A stretch of 64,000 bases of DNA from Cytophagales bacterium. Lineage in GTDB: Bacteria; Bacteroidota; Bacteroidia; Cytophagales; Spirosomataceae. Position 1 is the first letter of the stretch. Each line of letters begins with the position of its first letter. The position numbers and the translations under genes were made by a program. Below the pieces are notes generated by a model. It worked only from the letters and a program-made list of their open reading frames with translations. It ran no database searches and was not told the origin of the DNA. Where the stretch lies: contig RDXN01000035.1 of NCBI GenBank assembly GCA_004292855.1, forward strand, positions 112,074-176,073. The letters are read 5' to 3'. Shown in pieces: positions 39,520 to 48,304 of the stretch.

Positions 39520-40809
39520 ATGGTAAAATTAATCAAAAAAGGCATCACCTACGCCGAGTCAGGGGAGGCCGACGTGCAGGTTCGGGCCACCGTCGAGCAC
39601 ATGCTTGCCGATGTGAGTAAGCGGGGCGACGTGGCTGTGCGCGAACTTTCTGAACGACTCGATAACTGGTCGCCTGATAGTTTTCGGCTGACCCCGGAGC
39701 AGGTTCAAATGATTATCGCAACCCTGCCGCAACAGGTGATCGACGATATTCATTTTGCCCAAACCCAGATTCGCAACTTCGCCCAAATCCAGCGCGAGGC
39801 TATCCGCGACGTGGAGGTCGAGACGCTGCCGGGCGTGATTCTGGGGCATAAAAACATTCCGGTCAACTCGGTAGGTTGCTACGTGCCGGGTGGTCGCTAC
39901 CCGATGGTGGCTTCGGCCCACATGAGCGTGCTGACGGCCAAAGTGGCCGGTGTGAAACGTGTGATTGCCTGCACACCCCCCATCAAGGGCGAAATTCCAG
40001 CGGCAACCGTCGCGGCTATGTACTTCGCCGGGGCCGACGAGATTTACCTGATTGGCGGTGTTCAGGCGGTGGCGATGATGGCCCTCGGCACCGAAACCGT
40101 GCAGGGCGTGGATATGCTTGTTGGGCCGGGTAATGCCTACGTGGCCGAAGCCAAACGCCAACTCTATGGTAAAGTGGGCATCGATCTCTTTGCCGGACCC
40201 ACCGAAACGCTCATCATTGCCGACGATACTACCGATACCGAAACCTGCGCAACGGACCTGCTTGGCCAGGCCGAACACGGGCCAACGTCGCCCGCCATTC
40301 TGCTCACCACCAGCCCGACCATTGCCCACGGCATACAAACCGAAATAGACCACCAACTCCAAACGCTCCCCACCGCCGATGTGGCGGGTGTGGCCTGGCG
40401 CGACTACGGGCAGGTGATCCTCTGCGACACGGTCGATGAGCTGATCTCGGAAGCTGACCGCATTGCCTCCGAACACGTGCAGGTGATGACCGAAAACCCC
40501 CGCCTGTTCCTCGACCGCATGACCAACTACGGCGGGCTGTTTCTGGGTGATAAAACCAACGTGGCCTATGGCGATAAGGTTATCGGCACGAACCATACGC
40601 TCCCGACCCGCGAAGCGGCCCGATACACCGGTGGCCTGTGGGTGGGTAAGTTCTTGAAAACCTGTACGTACCAGGAAATTCGAACGCCCGAAGCCAGTGC
40701 CTTAATCGGTGAATATTGTTCGCGCCTGTGTGCCATCGAAAACTTTGCCGCTCACCAGGCGCAGGCGGATTTGCGAGTCAGGAAATATAAAGAGCGAAAG
40801 AGTGAATGA
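39520..40809 (+). CDS. Histidinol dehydrogenase-like NAD-dependent dehydrogenase
   Basis: 429 residues from ATG 39520; upstream in-frame residues overlap xisH and are rejected. Family features are [58 protein letters not shown] with the zinc-ligand Gln and His, and [18 protein letters not shown]. No other his gene is nearby, and the gene is embedded in a catabolic cluster. It is therefore more likely a HisD-fold alcohol dehydrogenase (as in sulfopropanediol dehydrogenase HpsN) oxidising a cluster intermediate than a histidine-synthesis enzyme. Its last residues (ERKSE) are encoded by the start of a palindrome. Confidence 0.85.
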   Translation: MVKLIKKGITYAESGEADVQVRATVEHMLADVSKRGDVAVRELSERLDNWSPDSFRLTPEQVQMIIATLPQQVIDDIHFAQTQIRNFAQIQREAIRDVEVETLPGVILGHKNIPVNSVGCYVPGGRYPMVASAHMSVLTAKVAGVKRVIACTPPIKGEIPAATVAAMYFAGADEIYLIGGVQAVAMMALGTETVQGVDMLVGPGNAYVAEAKRQLYGKVGIDLFAGPTETLIIADDTTDTETCATDLLGQAEHGPTSPAILLTTSPTIAHGIQTEIDHQLQTLPTADVAGVAWRDYGQVILCDTVDELISEADRIASEHVQVMTENPRLFLDRMTNYGGLFLGDKTNVAYGDKVIGTNHTLPTREAARYTGGLWVGKFLKTCTYQEIRTPEASALIGEYCSRLCAIENFAAHQAQADLRVRKYKERKSE

Positions 40810-40869
40810 GTGAAAGTGCGAAAAGCCGCGTCAGCCAATTCGCACTTTCACTCATTCACTCTTTCGCTC
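40792..40869. repeat. Octamer-based perfect palindrome overlapping the HisD-like stop
   Basis: 31-bp arms 40792-40822 and 40839-40869 are exactly complementary and consist of GAGTGAATGAGTGAAAG / CACTCATTCACTCTTT units, the family seen as direct repeats at 8645-8676. The left arm contains the upstream stop codon; the right arm leads to the next start 11 bases later. Confidence 0.9.
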
Positions 40870-40880
40870 ATTCACTCTTT

Positions 40881-42113
40881 ATGAAAGTCTTAATCATCGG
40901 TGGTGGTATTGGCGGTCTGACAGCCGCGCTGTGTCTGCATGGGGCGGGCATGGAGGTGGTCGTGTGCGAGTCCGTGCCTGAAATTAAGCCGTTGGGGGTG
41001 GGTATCAACCTGTTACCCCATTCTATGCGGGTGTTGTCGCGGGTGGGGCTGCTGGAGCGGATCGCCGAACACGCCGTTGAGACCGCCGAACTAAGCTATT
41101 TTAACAAGTTCGGGCAACGGTTTTGGAGCGAACCGCGCGGGCAGTTTGCGGGCTACAAGTGGCCGCAGTTCTCGGTGCATCGGGGGGTGTTGCAATACAT
41201 TCTGTTTGATGCCGTGCGCGAAACCCTCGGACCCGACGCCGTTAGAACGAATCATCACCTGGACCATTTTGAGCAGAATGACGAGGGAGTTGTTGCGCAT
41301 TTTGTTGACCGGGCAACAGGCGAGATGATCCACGAAGAACGGGCCGATTTGCTAGTTGGGGCGGATGGCATCAACTCGGTTGTTCGGCAACAACTCTACC
41401 CGGACGAAGGACCGCCCATCTATTCCGAGAACGTGCTGTATCGTGGCACAACGATGATGCCCCCGTTTTTGGCGGGCAACGTGATGGCCATGATCGGCAG
41501 TATGCAGCAGAAAATGGTGGTCTACCCCATTGCCAAACCCGACGTCGACGGCCGCGTACTGACCAATTGGGTCGGCAACCTGAACGAGGGCCAATCGACC
41601 CTCACCGCCCGCGACTGGAACCGCGAAGCCGACAAAGATCGCCTGCTCGATCTCTACAAAACCTGGCAGTTCGACTGGCTCGACGTGCCGCAGATGATGG
41701 CCGGTTCGGGTAAAGTCTACGAGTTTCCAATGTCGGACCGTAACCCGCTGGACCGTTGGACGTTTGGCCGGGTGACCCTGCTGGGCGACGCGGCCCACCC
41801 CATGTACCCGATTGGCTCCAACGGGGCCTCGCAGGCCATTCTGGATGCCGATGCCCTCACCCGTGCGCTCACGTCTACGACCGACCCGCTCGACGCACTC
41901 ACTGCCTATGACCGCGAGCGCGTACCGGCAACGGCGAAGGTGGTCCTGCAAAATCGCGCCAAAGGCCCCGATCAGATTCTGGACCTGATGGAGGCCCGTT
42001 TCCCGACTGGTTTTGAGAAACATGAAATCCCGCACGACGAGCTGGCCGAGGTAATGGACCACTACAAACGGGTGGCTGGTTTTGATGTGCAGTCGCTGAA
42101 CCAACTCACCTGA
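40881..42113 (+). CDS. FAD-dependent aromatic monooxygenase, first copy
   Basis: 410 residues from ATG 40881; the longer frame from 40806 reads through the palindrome. The p-hydroxybenzoate hydroxylase-type fold shows FAD-binding GGGIGGLTAA (residues 7-16), LLVGADGINSVVR, and GDAAHPMYPIGSNGASQAI for FAD ribityl binding. The YPIGSNGASQ form is typical of the PhzS/salicylate hydroxylase-like subgroup. It probably hydroxylates the aromatic ring before cleavage, using NAD(P)H and oxygen. Paralogous in function but not closely similar to the FAD enzyme at 44961. Confidence 0.92.
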   Translation: MKVLIIGGGIGGLTAALCLHGAGMEVVVCESVPEIKPLGVGINLLPHSMRVLSRVGLLERIAEHAVETAELSYFNKFGQRFWSEPRGQFAGYKWPQFSVHRGVLQYILFDAVRETLGPDAVRTNHHLDHFEQNDEGVVAHFVDRATGEMIHEERADLLVGADGINSVVRQQLYPDEGPPIYSENVLYRGTTMMPPFLAGNVMAMIGSMQQKMVVYPIAKPDVDGRVLTNWVGNLNEGQSTLTARDWNREADKDRLLDLYKTWQFDWLDVPQMMAGSGKVYEFPMSDRNPLDRWTFGRVTLLGDAAHPMYPIGSNGASQAILDADALTRALTSTTDPLDALTAYDRERVPATAKVVLQNRAKGPDQILDLMEARFPTGFEKHEIPHDELAEVMDHYKRVAGFDVQSLNQLT

Positions 42114-42121
42114 ATGGACCA

Positions 42122-42649
42122 ATGAAAACCACCGTAACACTTCTTTTTCTGCTCGTTTGTATGTCTGCACTAGCCCAACCCCAACCTGCTCCGATGGCCC
42201 CGACCCTCGAATTTGTCTGCGAACTGGCTGTGCAGATCAGCCCGCCCCTAACTGTCGGCGACACGCCCCACGGCCTGCGCCGGATTATCCCGATCACGGG
42301 CGGCACCGTCGAGGGGCCAACCATCAAGGGGACCATCCTGAACGGTGGGGCCGATTGGCAGGTGGTCCGGGCTGATGGCGTGGCCGAACTCGAAGCCCAT
42401 TACCAGTTCCGAACGAACGACGGGGTGCTTATTTATATCAAAAATGTCGGTTTGCGTGTGGCAACGCCCGAAGTAGCCGCCCGCATCTCGCGGGGCGAAC
42501 TAGTGCCACCCTCTGAATATTACTTCCGAACGGTGGCCAAGTTCGAGGCTCCCCCCGGCCCGTATGCGTGGATGAACAACACCATTTTCGTGTGCTCGGC
42601 CATCCGCAACCCCCAAAACGTTCTGATTCAAGTCTGGAAAGTCAAATAG
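42122..42649 (+). CDS. DUF3237 family protein, exported
   Basis: 175 residues; the signal peptide ends SALAQ near residue 19. The DUF3237 pattern is clear: PTLEFVCELAVQISPPLTVGDTPHGLRRIIPITGGTVEGPTIKGTILNGGADWQ, then LEAHYQFRTNDGVLIYIKNVG and a C-terminal FVCSAIRNPQNVLIQVWKVK. Members are small beta-barrels of uncertain function, commonly near aromatic or plant-compound catabolism genes. It starts 8 bases after the FAD monooxygenase stop, so it is in the same transcript. Periplasmic location is inferred from the signal. Confidence 0.9.
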   Translation: MKTTVTLLFLLVCMSALAQPQPAPMAPTLEFVCELAVQISPPLTVGDTPHGLRRIIPITGGTVEGPTIKGTILNGGADWQVVRADGVAELEAHYQFRTNDGVLIYIKNVGLRVATPEVAARISRGELVPPSEYYFRTVAKFEAPPGPYAWMNNTIFVCSAIRNPQNVLIQVWKVK

Positions 42650-42665
42650 ATTTGGGATTGTGGAT

Positions 42666-42788
42666 TTTTTGTCATCCCGACCGGTCCGCCGGTGCGGCAG
42701 GAGGGATCTACTTATGGTACTCACAAATTGAGGATAAACGGAGTAGATCCCTCCTGCCGCACCGGCGGACCGGTCGGGATGACAAAAA
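42666..42788. repeat. Family-E palindrome, copy 4 (long-arm variant)
   Basis: Perfect 47-bp arms 42666-42712 and 42742-42788. Shared ends TTTTTGTCATCCCGA and GAGGGATCTACT enclose a unique CCGGTCCGCCGGTGCGGCA block whose complement is in the other arm. The left flank TTTGGGATTGTGGAT belongs to the common outer sequence. Confidence 0.93.
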
Positions 42789-42814
42789 TCAACCACTCAA
42801 TCACTCAATAAAAC

Positions 42815-43783
42815 ATGAAACTCGTAACCTTTGAAAACCCTGACGGTCAGGCCCGCGCCGGTTGGATGACCGCCGATCTGAATGGCATAGTCGACATGAA
42901 CCTGGTCAGCAACGGCCAACTGCCCGTCGATATGCTGTCGTTTATCGACAATCATGAGGCCTATTTTAGCCTGATTCGAGAGAACGGTTGGGCCGATGCC
43001 GAGGCAACGCACCCGCTCGATTCGGTGAAACTGCTGGCTCCGTTGCCGAATCCGCGCAGTTTCCGCGACTACATTGGCTTCGAGATGCATATGCTCAATG
43101 CGTCGCGCTCGTTTGGACATAGCATTGCGCAGGCGTGGTACGAGATGCCAATTTTCTATTTCACCAACCATCAGGCCATCGTTGGCCCCGACGCCGACAT
43201 TAAGCGGCCCGCCAACGAAACCCGGCTCGATATTGAACTTGAACTGGCCTGCATTATCGGAAAGCGAGGCAGCGACATTGCCGTTAAAGATGCCAAGCCG
43301 TACATTTTTGGCTACACGATCTTCAACGACTGGACGGCCCGCGCCATTCAGAAACGCGAGATGGAAGCCCCGCTTGGCCCCTGCAAAGGCAAGGATTTTG
43401 CCAACGCCATTGGCCCCTGGATTGTCACGGCAGACGAGTTTGAGCAGTACCGCTGCACCATCACTGAGGCCGATTTTGCGGAACCGTTGCGCTTCCCACC
43501 GGGACCAAAAGATCGCTTCGACCTGAAAATGCAAAGCCGTATCAACGGCACGACGGTCTGCGAGGGCAACTACAAAACGGTGTTCTACAACTTCAATCAG
43601 CAGATTGAGCGGGCGTCTGAAAACGGCGTAACGCTCATGCCGGGGGATATTCTCGGTTCGGGCACGGTTGGCTGGGGGAGTCTGGTCGAGAACGCGTTCA
43701 CGGTTCATCGCCCGCTGGAACCGGGCGACGCGGTGGAGTTGGAAATCGAAGGCATTGGTGTTTTACGGAACCGAGTTGTATGA
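42815..43783 (+). CDS. Fumarylacetoacetate hydrolase (FAH) family enzyme
   Basis: 322 residues. The metal-binding catalytic region is visible: LDIELELACIIGKRG supplies two Glu residues and FNDWTARAIQ the Asp, followed by GPCKGKDFANAIGPW and a C-terminal LMPGDILGSGTVGWGSLVENAF. The family includes fumarylacetoacetase, hydratases, decarboxylases and acylpyruvases that break carbon-carbon bonds of ring-fission products. It lies between two family-E palindromes, so it may be transcribed as its own unit. Exact reaction not predictable. Confidence 0.9.
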   Translation: MKLVTFENPDGQARAGWMTADLNGIVDMNLVSNGQLPVDMLSFIDNHEAYFSLIRENGWADAEATHPLDSVKLLAPLPNPRSFRDYIGFEMHMLNASRSFGHSIAQAWYEMPIFYFTNHQAIVGPDADIKRPANETRLDIELELACIIGKRGSDIAVKDAKPYIFGYTIFNDWTARAIQKREMEAPLGPCKGKDFANAIGPWIVTADEFEQYRCTITEADFAEPLRFPPGPKDRFDLKMQSRINGTTVCEGNYKTVFYNFNQQIERASENGVTLMPGDILGSGTVGWGSLVENAFTVHRPLEPGDAVELEIEGIGVLRNRVV

Positions 43784-43789
43784 TTTCGG

Positions 43790-43913
43790 ATTTGGGATTG
43801 CGGATTTTTGTCATCCCGAAGAATGAGGGATCTACTTTGTTTGTCCTCGACTTGAGCGTTAGTAAAGTAGATCCCTCATTCTTCGGGATGACAAAAAATC
43901 TGCAAATCCCAAA
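43790..43913. repeat. Family-E palindrome, copy 5
   Basis: Inner arms 43805-43838 and 43864-43897 (34 bp) are perfect. The complementarity continues imperfectly outward through ATTTGGGATTGCGGAT (43790-43804) and ATCTGCAAATCCCAAAT (43898-43913), showing that the common flank is part of the palindrome. The right end abuts the next start codon by 2 bases. Confidence 0.92.
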
Positions 43914-43915
43914 TT

Positions 43916-44956
43916 ATGTATACTCCCCTCAAAGACTGGCAAGTTGACCGCTCCACGATTCAAACCATCGGGCGAGATTTGCAACGCCCTGAGTGTATTC
44001 TGGCCGAGCCAAACGGCACGATCTGGACCGCCGACGCACGGGGGGGCGTGGTGGAACTACGCCCGGACGGCTCACAACGGGTAGTTACGCCATTCGCGGA
44101 TGCAACCAATAAGACGACGACGCAGGAAGGCTACGAAAACCGATTTATTCAGGCGCAGGGTTCGTTACCGAATGGCTTGTGTTTCAGCTCAAACCGGGAC
44201 GCCGGACCGAGTGATTTTATCATTTGCAACTGGGGTACTAACGCCATCGAAACCATGACCCGCGACGGGCAACTGCGGACGCTGTACACCGAAATCGACG
44301 GGCAACCGCTGGGTAAAACCAACTTCCCCCTGCGCGACTCGAAGGGCCGTATCTGGTTCACCGTCACGACCCGCACCGAACCCTGGTCCGACCAAATCAA
44401 CACGCGGGCAACGGATGGGTATATTGGCCTGATCGACGAACGGGGTATCCGCATCGTGGCCGAGGGCTTTTGTGGCACCAACGAAATCCGGTTTGACCCC
44501 GCCGAGGAGTGGCTGTATGTGGTTGAAAGTACGGCCTGGCGCATCTCGCGGTTACGGGTTCAACCCGATGGAACCCTCACCGACCGCGAAGTGTATGGCC
44601 CGGCGCGGCTTCCCGGCTTTCCTGATGGCTTTGCATTTGATGTAGTTGGAAACCTGTGGGTTACGCTCATTTTTACGGACGTACTCATCGCCATTACACC
44701 CGAAGGCGACGTGCTGACGTTGCTGGATGACTCGAACCCGACAACGAAAAAAGCGTTGTTCGATGCCTACGATAATCGCGCCGTAACGCCCGATCTACTG
44801 GGCCAAACGATGGGGACTATTGCCCCCTGGATGGCCAGTCTGACCTTCGGCGGACCGGATTTGCAGACGGTTTATCTGGGCAGTTTGCGCGGCACAACCA
44901 TCCCGTTTTTCCGGTCGCCGGTTGCGGGGCAAAACATGATACATTGGAAATCCTAA
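43916..44956 (+). CDS. SMP-30/gluconolactonase-like lactonase
   Basis: 346 residues, no signal peptide. A six-bladed propeller of the SGL family: RPECILAEPNGTIWTADARGG carries the metal-ligand Glu, SLPNGLCFSSN a central Asn, and FPDGFAFDVVGNLWVTL the Asp. The likely role is hydrolysis of a lactone formed during ring degradation. ATG is placed 2 bases after the palindromic flank, so the ribosome-binding region lies inside the repeat. The FAD oxidoreductase gene follows after 4 bases. Confidence 0.88.
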   Translation: MYTPLKDWQVDRSTIQTIGRDLQRPECILAEPNGTIWTADARGGVVELRPDGSQRVVTPFADATNKTTTQEGYENRFIQAQGSLPNGLCFSSNRDAGPSDFIICNWGTNAIETMTRDGQLRTLYTEIDGQPLGKTNFPLRDSKGRIWFTVTTRTEPWSDQINTRATDGYIGLIDERGIRIVAEGFCGTNEIRFDPAEEWLYVVESTAWRISRLRVQPDGTLTDREVYGPARLPGFPDGFAFDVVGNLWVTLIFTDVLIAITPEGDVLTLLDDSNPTTKKALFDAYDNRAVTPDLLGQTMGTIAPWMASLTFGGPDLQTVYLGSLRGTTIPFFRSPVAGQNMIHWKS

Positions 44957-44960
44957 ACAC

Positions 44961-46088
44961 ATGAAAAAAGCACTTATTGTTGGTGGGGGCATCGGCGGAT
45001 TATCAGCCGGTGTGGCTCTACGAAAAATTGGTCTGGAGGTTGATTTGGTAGAGATTACCCCGGCGTTCAACGTTTACGGCGTGGGCATTATTCAGCCCTC
45101 AAATGCCCTGCGCGCGCTCGACTCGCTCGGTTTGGCCGACGCCTGTATGGAGCGCGGTTCGCCCTACGGCAAGGTCAAAATGTGTACCGCTACCGGGTTC
45201 ATGTTCACCGAATTAGGCACGCCCCCGTTTGGGCGGTTGCCCGTGCATAACGGTATCTCCCGGCGTATTCTGCATGACGTCCTATACCAGGGCGCACAGG
45301 CCGCAGGGGTCAATTTGCACATGGGAAAAACCGTCGAGGCTATCGACAACACCGACACAGGCGTGGCCGTGACCTTCACCGATGACAGCACCGAGCAGTA
45401 CGATTTGGTCGTGGGGGCCGATGGCGTCAACTCCAACGTCCGCAACCTGGTGTTTGGCGATTACAAGCCGCGCTACACTGGGCAGTCGGTTTGGCGGTAT
45501 GCGTTTGAGCGGCCCGCCGAACTCGAAACAGGCTACATGTTTATGGGCAAACAGACCAAAGCGGGCCTGATTCCGATGACCGCCGACACCATGTATATGT
45601 TCGTGGTATCGGCGGAGGGTGAAGACAACCCGTTTATTCCCGAAGACGAACTGGTGCCGCGCCTGAGAAGTCTTCTGGACGAGTATTCGGCCCCGATGAT
45701 AACGAACGTGATCGAGCAGATTACCGATCCGAAAGGGGTCATTTATCGCCCGCTCGAAACCCTGCTGATGCCCGGCCCCTGGTACAAAAACCGGGTCGTG
45801 ATGATTGGCGACGCCGTTCATGCGACCATCCCGCAGTTGGGGCAGGGCGCAGGGTTGGCTATCGAAGACGCCGTTGTTTTGGGTGAAGAACTCGCCATTG
45901 GCGACGACCCGCAGGCCGCTTTCGACCGCTACATGGCCCGCCGGTATGACCGGTGCAAGATGGTTGTCGACGTGTCGGCGCAGGTGGGCGAACTCGAACA
46001 ACTCGAATGGCAGGGTCGCCTGCCCGAAGGAGCCAACATTGGCGCACTCATGGGAAAAACACTTTTCGCGCTCGGCGCACCAATATGA
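44961..46088 (+). CDS. FAD-dependent aromatic monooxygenase, second copy
   Basis: 375 residues. FAD-binding GGGIGGLSAGVAL (residues 8-20), then VVGADGVNSNVR and IGDAVHATIPQLGQGAGLAIEDAVVLGEEL, define the PHBH/salicylate hydroxylase type. It would hydroxylate a ring using NAD(P)H and oxygen. The ending (TGA) overlaps the next start by 4 bases. Having two such enzymes fits successive hydroxylations of a two-ring substrate or hydroxylation of different congeners. The flavonoid monooxygenase FdeE is a family member by fold; no ortholog call is made. Confidence 0.92.
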   Translation: MKKALIVGGGIGGLSAGVALRKIGLEVDLVEITPAFNVYGVGIIQPSNALRALDSLGLADACMERGSPYGKVKMCTATGFMFTELGTPPFGRLPVHNGISRRILHDVLYQGAQAAGVNLHMGKTVEAIDNTDTGVAVTFTDDSTEQYDLVVGADGVNSNVRNLVFGDYKPRYTGQSVWRYAFERPAELETGYMFMGKQTKAGLIPMTADTMYMFVVSAEGEDNPFIPEDELVPRLRSLLDEYSAPMITNVIEQITDPKGVIYRPLETLLMPGPWYKNRVVMIGDAVHATIPQLGQGAGLAIEDAVVLGEELAIGDDPQAAFDRYMARRYDRCKMVVDVSAQVGELEQLEWQGRLPEGANIGALMGKTLFALGAPI

Positions 46089-46849
46089 AAATCATCGACT
46101 TATCCGTTACGATTTCGCCCGAAATCAAAGAGCCGTTGCCCACGCGCATCGACTACGAGGACCACAAGGAAGGGGCCAAAAAAATGGGGTCCAAACTGTT
46201 TGGCGGGGCCTCGGCTGACGTTTTCCTGGAGGGCAATGGCCCCGCCGGGGAGTTTCTGTACCTCACGGGCCATGCCGGTACGCACATCGACGCCCCCTGG
46301 CACTACTTTCCCACCTGCGAAGGCAAGCCCTCCCGCACCATCGAAGAACTCCCCCTCGACTGGTTTTTCCATGATGGCGTTGTGCTCGACTTCACCGACA
46401 AACCCGATGGCTACTGCTTTTCGTCGGACGACCTGAAAACCAAACTAGCGGCCATCAACTACACCCTTAAGCCGTTCGATATTGTCCTGATTCGCTGCGA
46501 TGCCGACAAGCGAATTCACGACGACGATTTCGTGAAAATACACGTTGGGGCCTCCGCCGAAGCCACGCACTGGCTTATCGATCAGGGTATTAAGGTGATG
46601 GGGACCGACGGATGGGGTTGGGACATTCCACTACATATTCAGGCCGAGGATTATTTCAGCAACCCGCGTCCGGGCGTCATTTGGGCGGCTCATTACGTGG
46701 GGCGCGAGAAAGAATATTGTCAGATCGAGAAGCTGGCAAACCTGGATCAGTTGCCGCCATTTGGCTTCAAGGTCTCCTGTTTTCCGGCCAAAATCAAAGG
46801 CGGCAGCGCGGGCTGGTGCCGGGCTGTAGCGATTATTGAAAACAATTAG
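46085..46849 (+). CDS. Cyclase-family hydrolase (kynurenine formamidase-like)
   Basis: 254 residues from ATG 46085, overlapping the previous stop in an ATGA junction; longer upstream frames are rejected. The cyclase/KynB metal site is visible as HAGTHIDAPWH (His63, His67, Asp69, His73), with later TDGWGWDIPL and WCRAVAI. Members hydrolyse amides, lactones or related bonds with a metal ion. Tight coupling to the FAD monooxygenase suggests consecutive steps. A family-E palindrome begins 2 bases after its stop. Confidence 0.9.
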   Translation: MKIIDLSVTISPEIKEPLPTRIDYEDHKEGAKKMGSKLFGGASADVFLEGNGPAGEFLYLTGHAGTHIDAPWHYFPTCEGKPSRTIEELPLDWFFHDGVVLDFTDKPDGYCFSSDDLKTKLAAINYTLKPFDIVLIRCDADKRIHDDDFVKIHVGASAEATHWLIDQGIKVMGTDGWGWDIPLHIQAEDYFSNPRPGVIWAAHYVGREKEYCQIEKLANLDQLPPFGFKVSCFPAKIKGGSAGWCRAVAIIENN

Positions 46850-46850
46850 G

Positions 46851-46959
46851 CACAGAGTTTTTTGTCATCCCGAGGTACGAGGGATCTAGCTTGCTTAGGC
46901 CCAAATTGATTATCAGTATAGTAGATCCCTCGTACCTCGGGATGACAAAAAACTCTGTG
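46851..46959. repeat. Family-E palindrome, copy 6
   Basis: Perfect 38-bp arms 46851-46888 and 46922-46959; they extend beyond the common TTTTTGTCATCCCGA ends into CACAGAG/CTCTGTG, which replaces the usual GGGATTGCGGAT flank. It lies between the cyclase and MetE-like genes. Confidence 0.92.
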
Positions 46960-46982
46960 GAAAAATAAAACCGAACTTGTAT

Positions 46983-48092
46983 ATGAAAACACCCCCCTTC
47001 CGGGCCGATCACGTAGGCAGTTTGCTGCGGACGCCCACCGTTTTACAAAACCGTAATCGCTGGAAAAACGGCGAAATTCCTGCCGCCGAACTCCGGGCTG
47101 TCGAAGACGCTGCCATTGCCGAAACTGTCAAGAAACTCGAAGCTACCGGGATGCGATCCATTACCGATGGCGAGTTCCGGCGCGATTATTTTCATTTGGA
47201 TTTCCTGAAAGAACTGTCGGGCGTGACGGTCACGGGCGGCATCGAGGCCAATCCGAACGCCAGACCTGCCGAGGACAAATTTACGCCCCCCGTGCTGAGC
47301 GTCACGGGTAAGTTGAAACACGACCACGACATTCAGGTGGCCGACTTTAACTTCCTGAAATCGGTCGTGACGCAAACGGCGAAAGTCAGTATTCCCTCGC
47401 CCACAATGATCCACTTCCGGGGTGGGCGCAAGTCGATTGATATTCAGTCGTACCCCGACATGGACCAGTTTTTTGGCGATTTGGCCCTTGCCTACCGCGA
47501 AGAAATCGACCACTTGTACAAGGCTGGATTGCGGTATCTGCAACTGGACGACACCAATTTGGCCTACCTCTGCGACCCCAAAATGCGGGCTGCTGCCGCC
47601 GAACGGGGCGAAGATCCGAACGAACTCCCCCGCACCTACGCGGCCCTGATCAACTCGGTGATCGACGGTCGCCCCGACGATCTCACGGTGGGCATTCACC
47701 TCTGCCGGGGCAACTACCGCAGCACCTGGTTTGCTGAGGGGGGGTACGAACCCGTGGCCGAAGTGTTGTTCAACGATATCAACGTAGACGCGTATTTTCT
47801 GGAATACGACGATGAGCGTTCGGGCGATTTTGCGCCGTTGCGGTTTGTGCCTCGTCATAAGCAGGTCGTGCTGGGCATCGTTTCCTCGAAACTCCGGGAA
47901 CTCGAAGATATGGACGATCTCTGCAAGCGTGTCGACGAAGCCGCCCAGTATTTGCCGCTCGAAAACCTGTGTATCAGCCCCCAATGCGGGTTTTCGTCTA
48001 CGCACCACGGCAACGACTTGACCGAGGACGACCAATGGCGCAAGGTTGAACTGGTCGTTAATACCGCCAGGAAAGTCTGGGGAACAGCGTAA
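46983..48092 (+). CDS. MetE C-terminal-like (cobalamin-independent methionine synthase II family) protein
   Basis: 369 residues from ATG 46983; a TTG at 46977 is less likely. Contains only the catalytic C-terminal TIM-barrel type of MetE: FRADHVGSLLRTP, SITDGEFRRDYF, YLQLDDTNLAYL, and the zinc-site residues His239-Cys241 (GIHLCRGN), Glu274 (FLEYDD) and Cys335 (SPQCGFSS). Full-length MetE is about twice as long, so this is a standalone family member of uncertain substrate. In a catabolic cluster a methyl-transfer, demethylation or thiol-handling role is possible; a housekeeping methionine synthase role is less likely. Confidence 0.88.
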   Translation: MKTPPFRADHVGSLLRTPTVLQNRNRWKNGEIPAAELRAVEDAAIAETVKKLEATGMRSITDGEFRRDYFHLDFLKELSGVTVTGGIEANPNARPAEDKFTPPVLSVTGKLKHDHDIQVADFNFLKSVVTQTAKVSIPSPTMIHFRGGRKSIDIQSYPDMDQFFGDLALAYREEIDHLYKAGLRYLQLDDTNLAYLCDPKMRAAAAERGEDPNELPRTYAALINSVIDGRPDDLTVGIHLCRGNYRSTWFAEGGYEPVAEVLFNDINVDAYFLEYDDERSGDFAPLRFVPRHKQVVLGIVSSKLRELEDMDDLCKRVDEAAQYLPLENLCISPQCGFSSTHHGNDLTEDDQWRKVELVVNTARKVWGTA

Positions 48093-48095
48093 ATG

Positions 48096-48255
48096 GATTT
48101 CGGATTTGGGATTGCGGATTTCGGATTGGGCTGATTTTTGTCATCCCGAGGAACGAGGGATCTACCTTGTTAACACACAAGTCGGATGTAGACAACGTAG
48201 ATCCCTCATTCTTCGGGATGACAAAAAAATCTGCAAAATCCGCCCAATCTGTGTC
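48096..48255. repeat. Family-E palindrome, copy 7 (mosaic arms) with outer flanks
   Basis: The core arms are about 48134-48165 and 48197-48229. The left arm reads CCCGAGGAACGAGGGATCTA and the right arm matches the complement of CCCGAAGAATGAGGGATCTA, so two positions do not pair perfectly. Left flank 48096-48133 contains GGATTTGGGATTGCGGAT twice in degenerate form; the right flank has ATCTGCAAAATCCGCCCAAT. Confidence 0.88.
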
Positions 48256-48304
48256 ATCCGCACGGTCCGCCGTTGCGGTGCCAATTCAAAAAAATCTAAT
48301 CACA

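Noticed and set aside
39520..40809. Histidine biosynthesis gene
   Set aside because: The family match is real, but there are no other his genes and the surroundings are catabolic, so a plain hisD label would mislead.
42666..42788. Insertion sequence remnant
   Set aside because: The element has no coding content, no transposase fragment and no obvious target duplication; it is better described as a palindromic repeat of the same family as six others.
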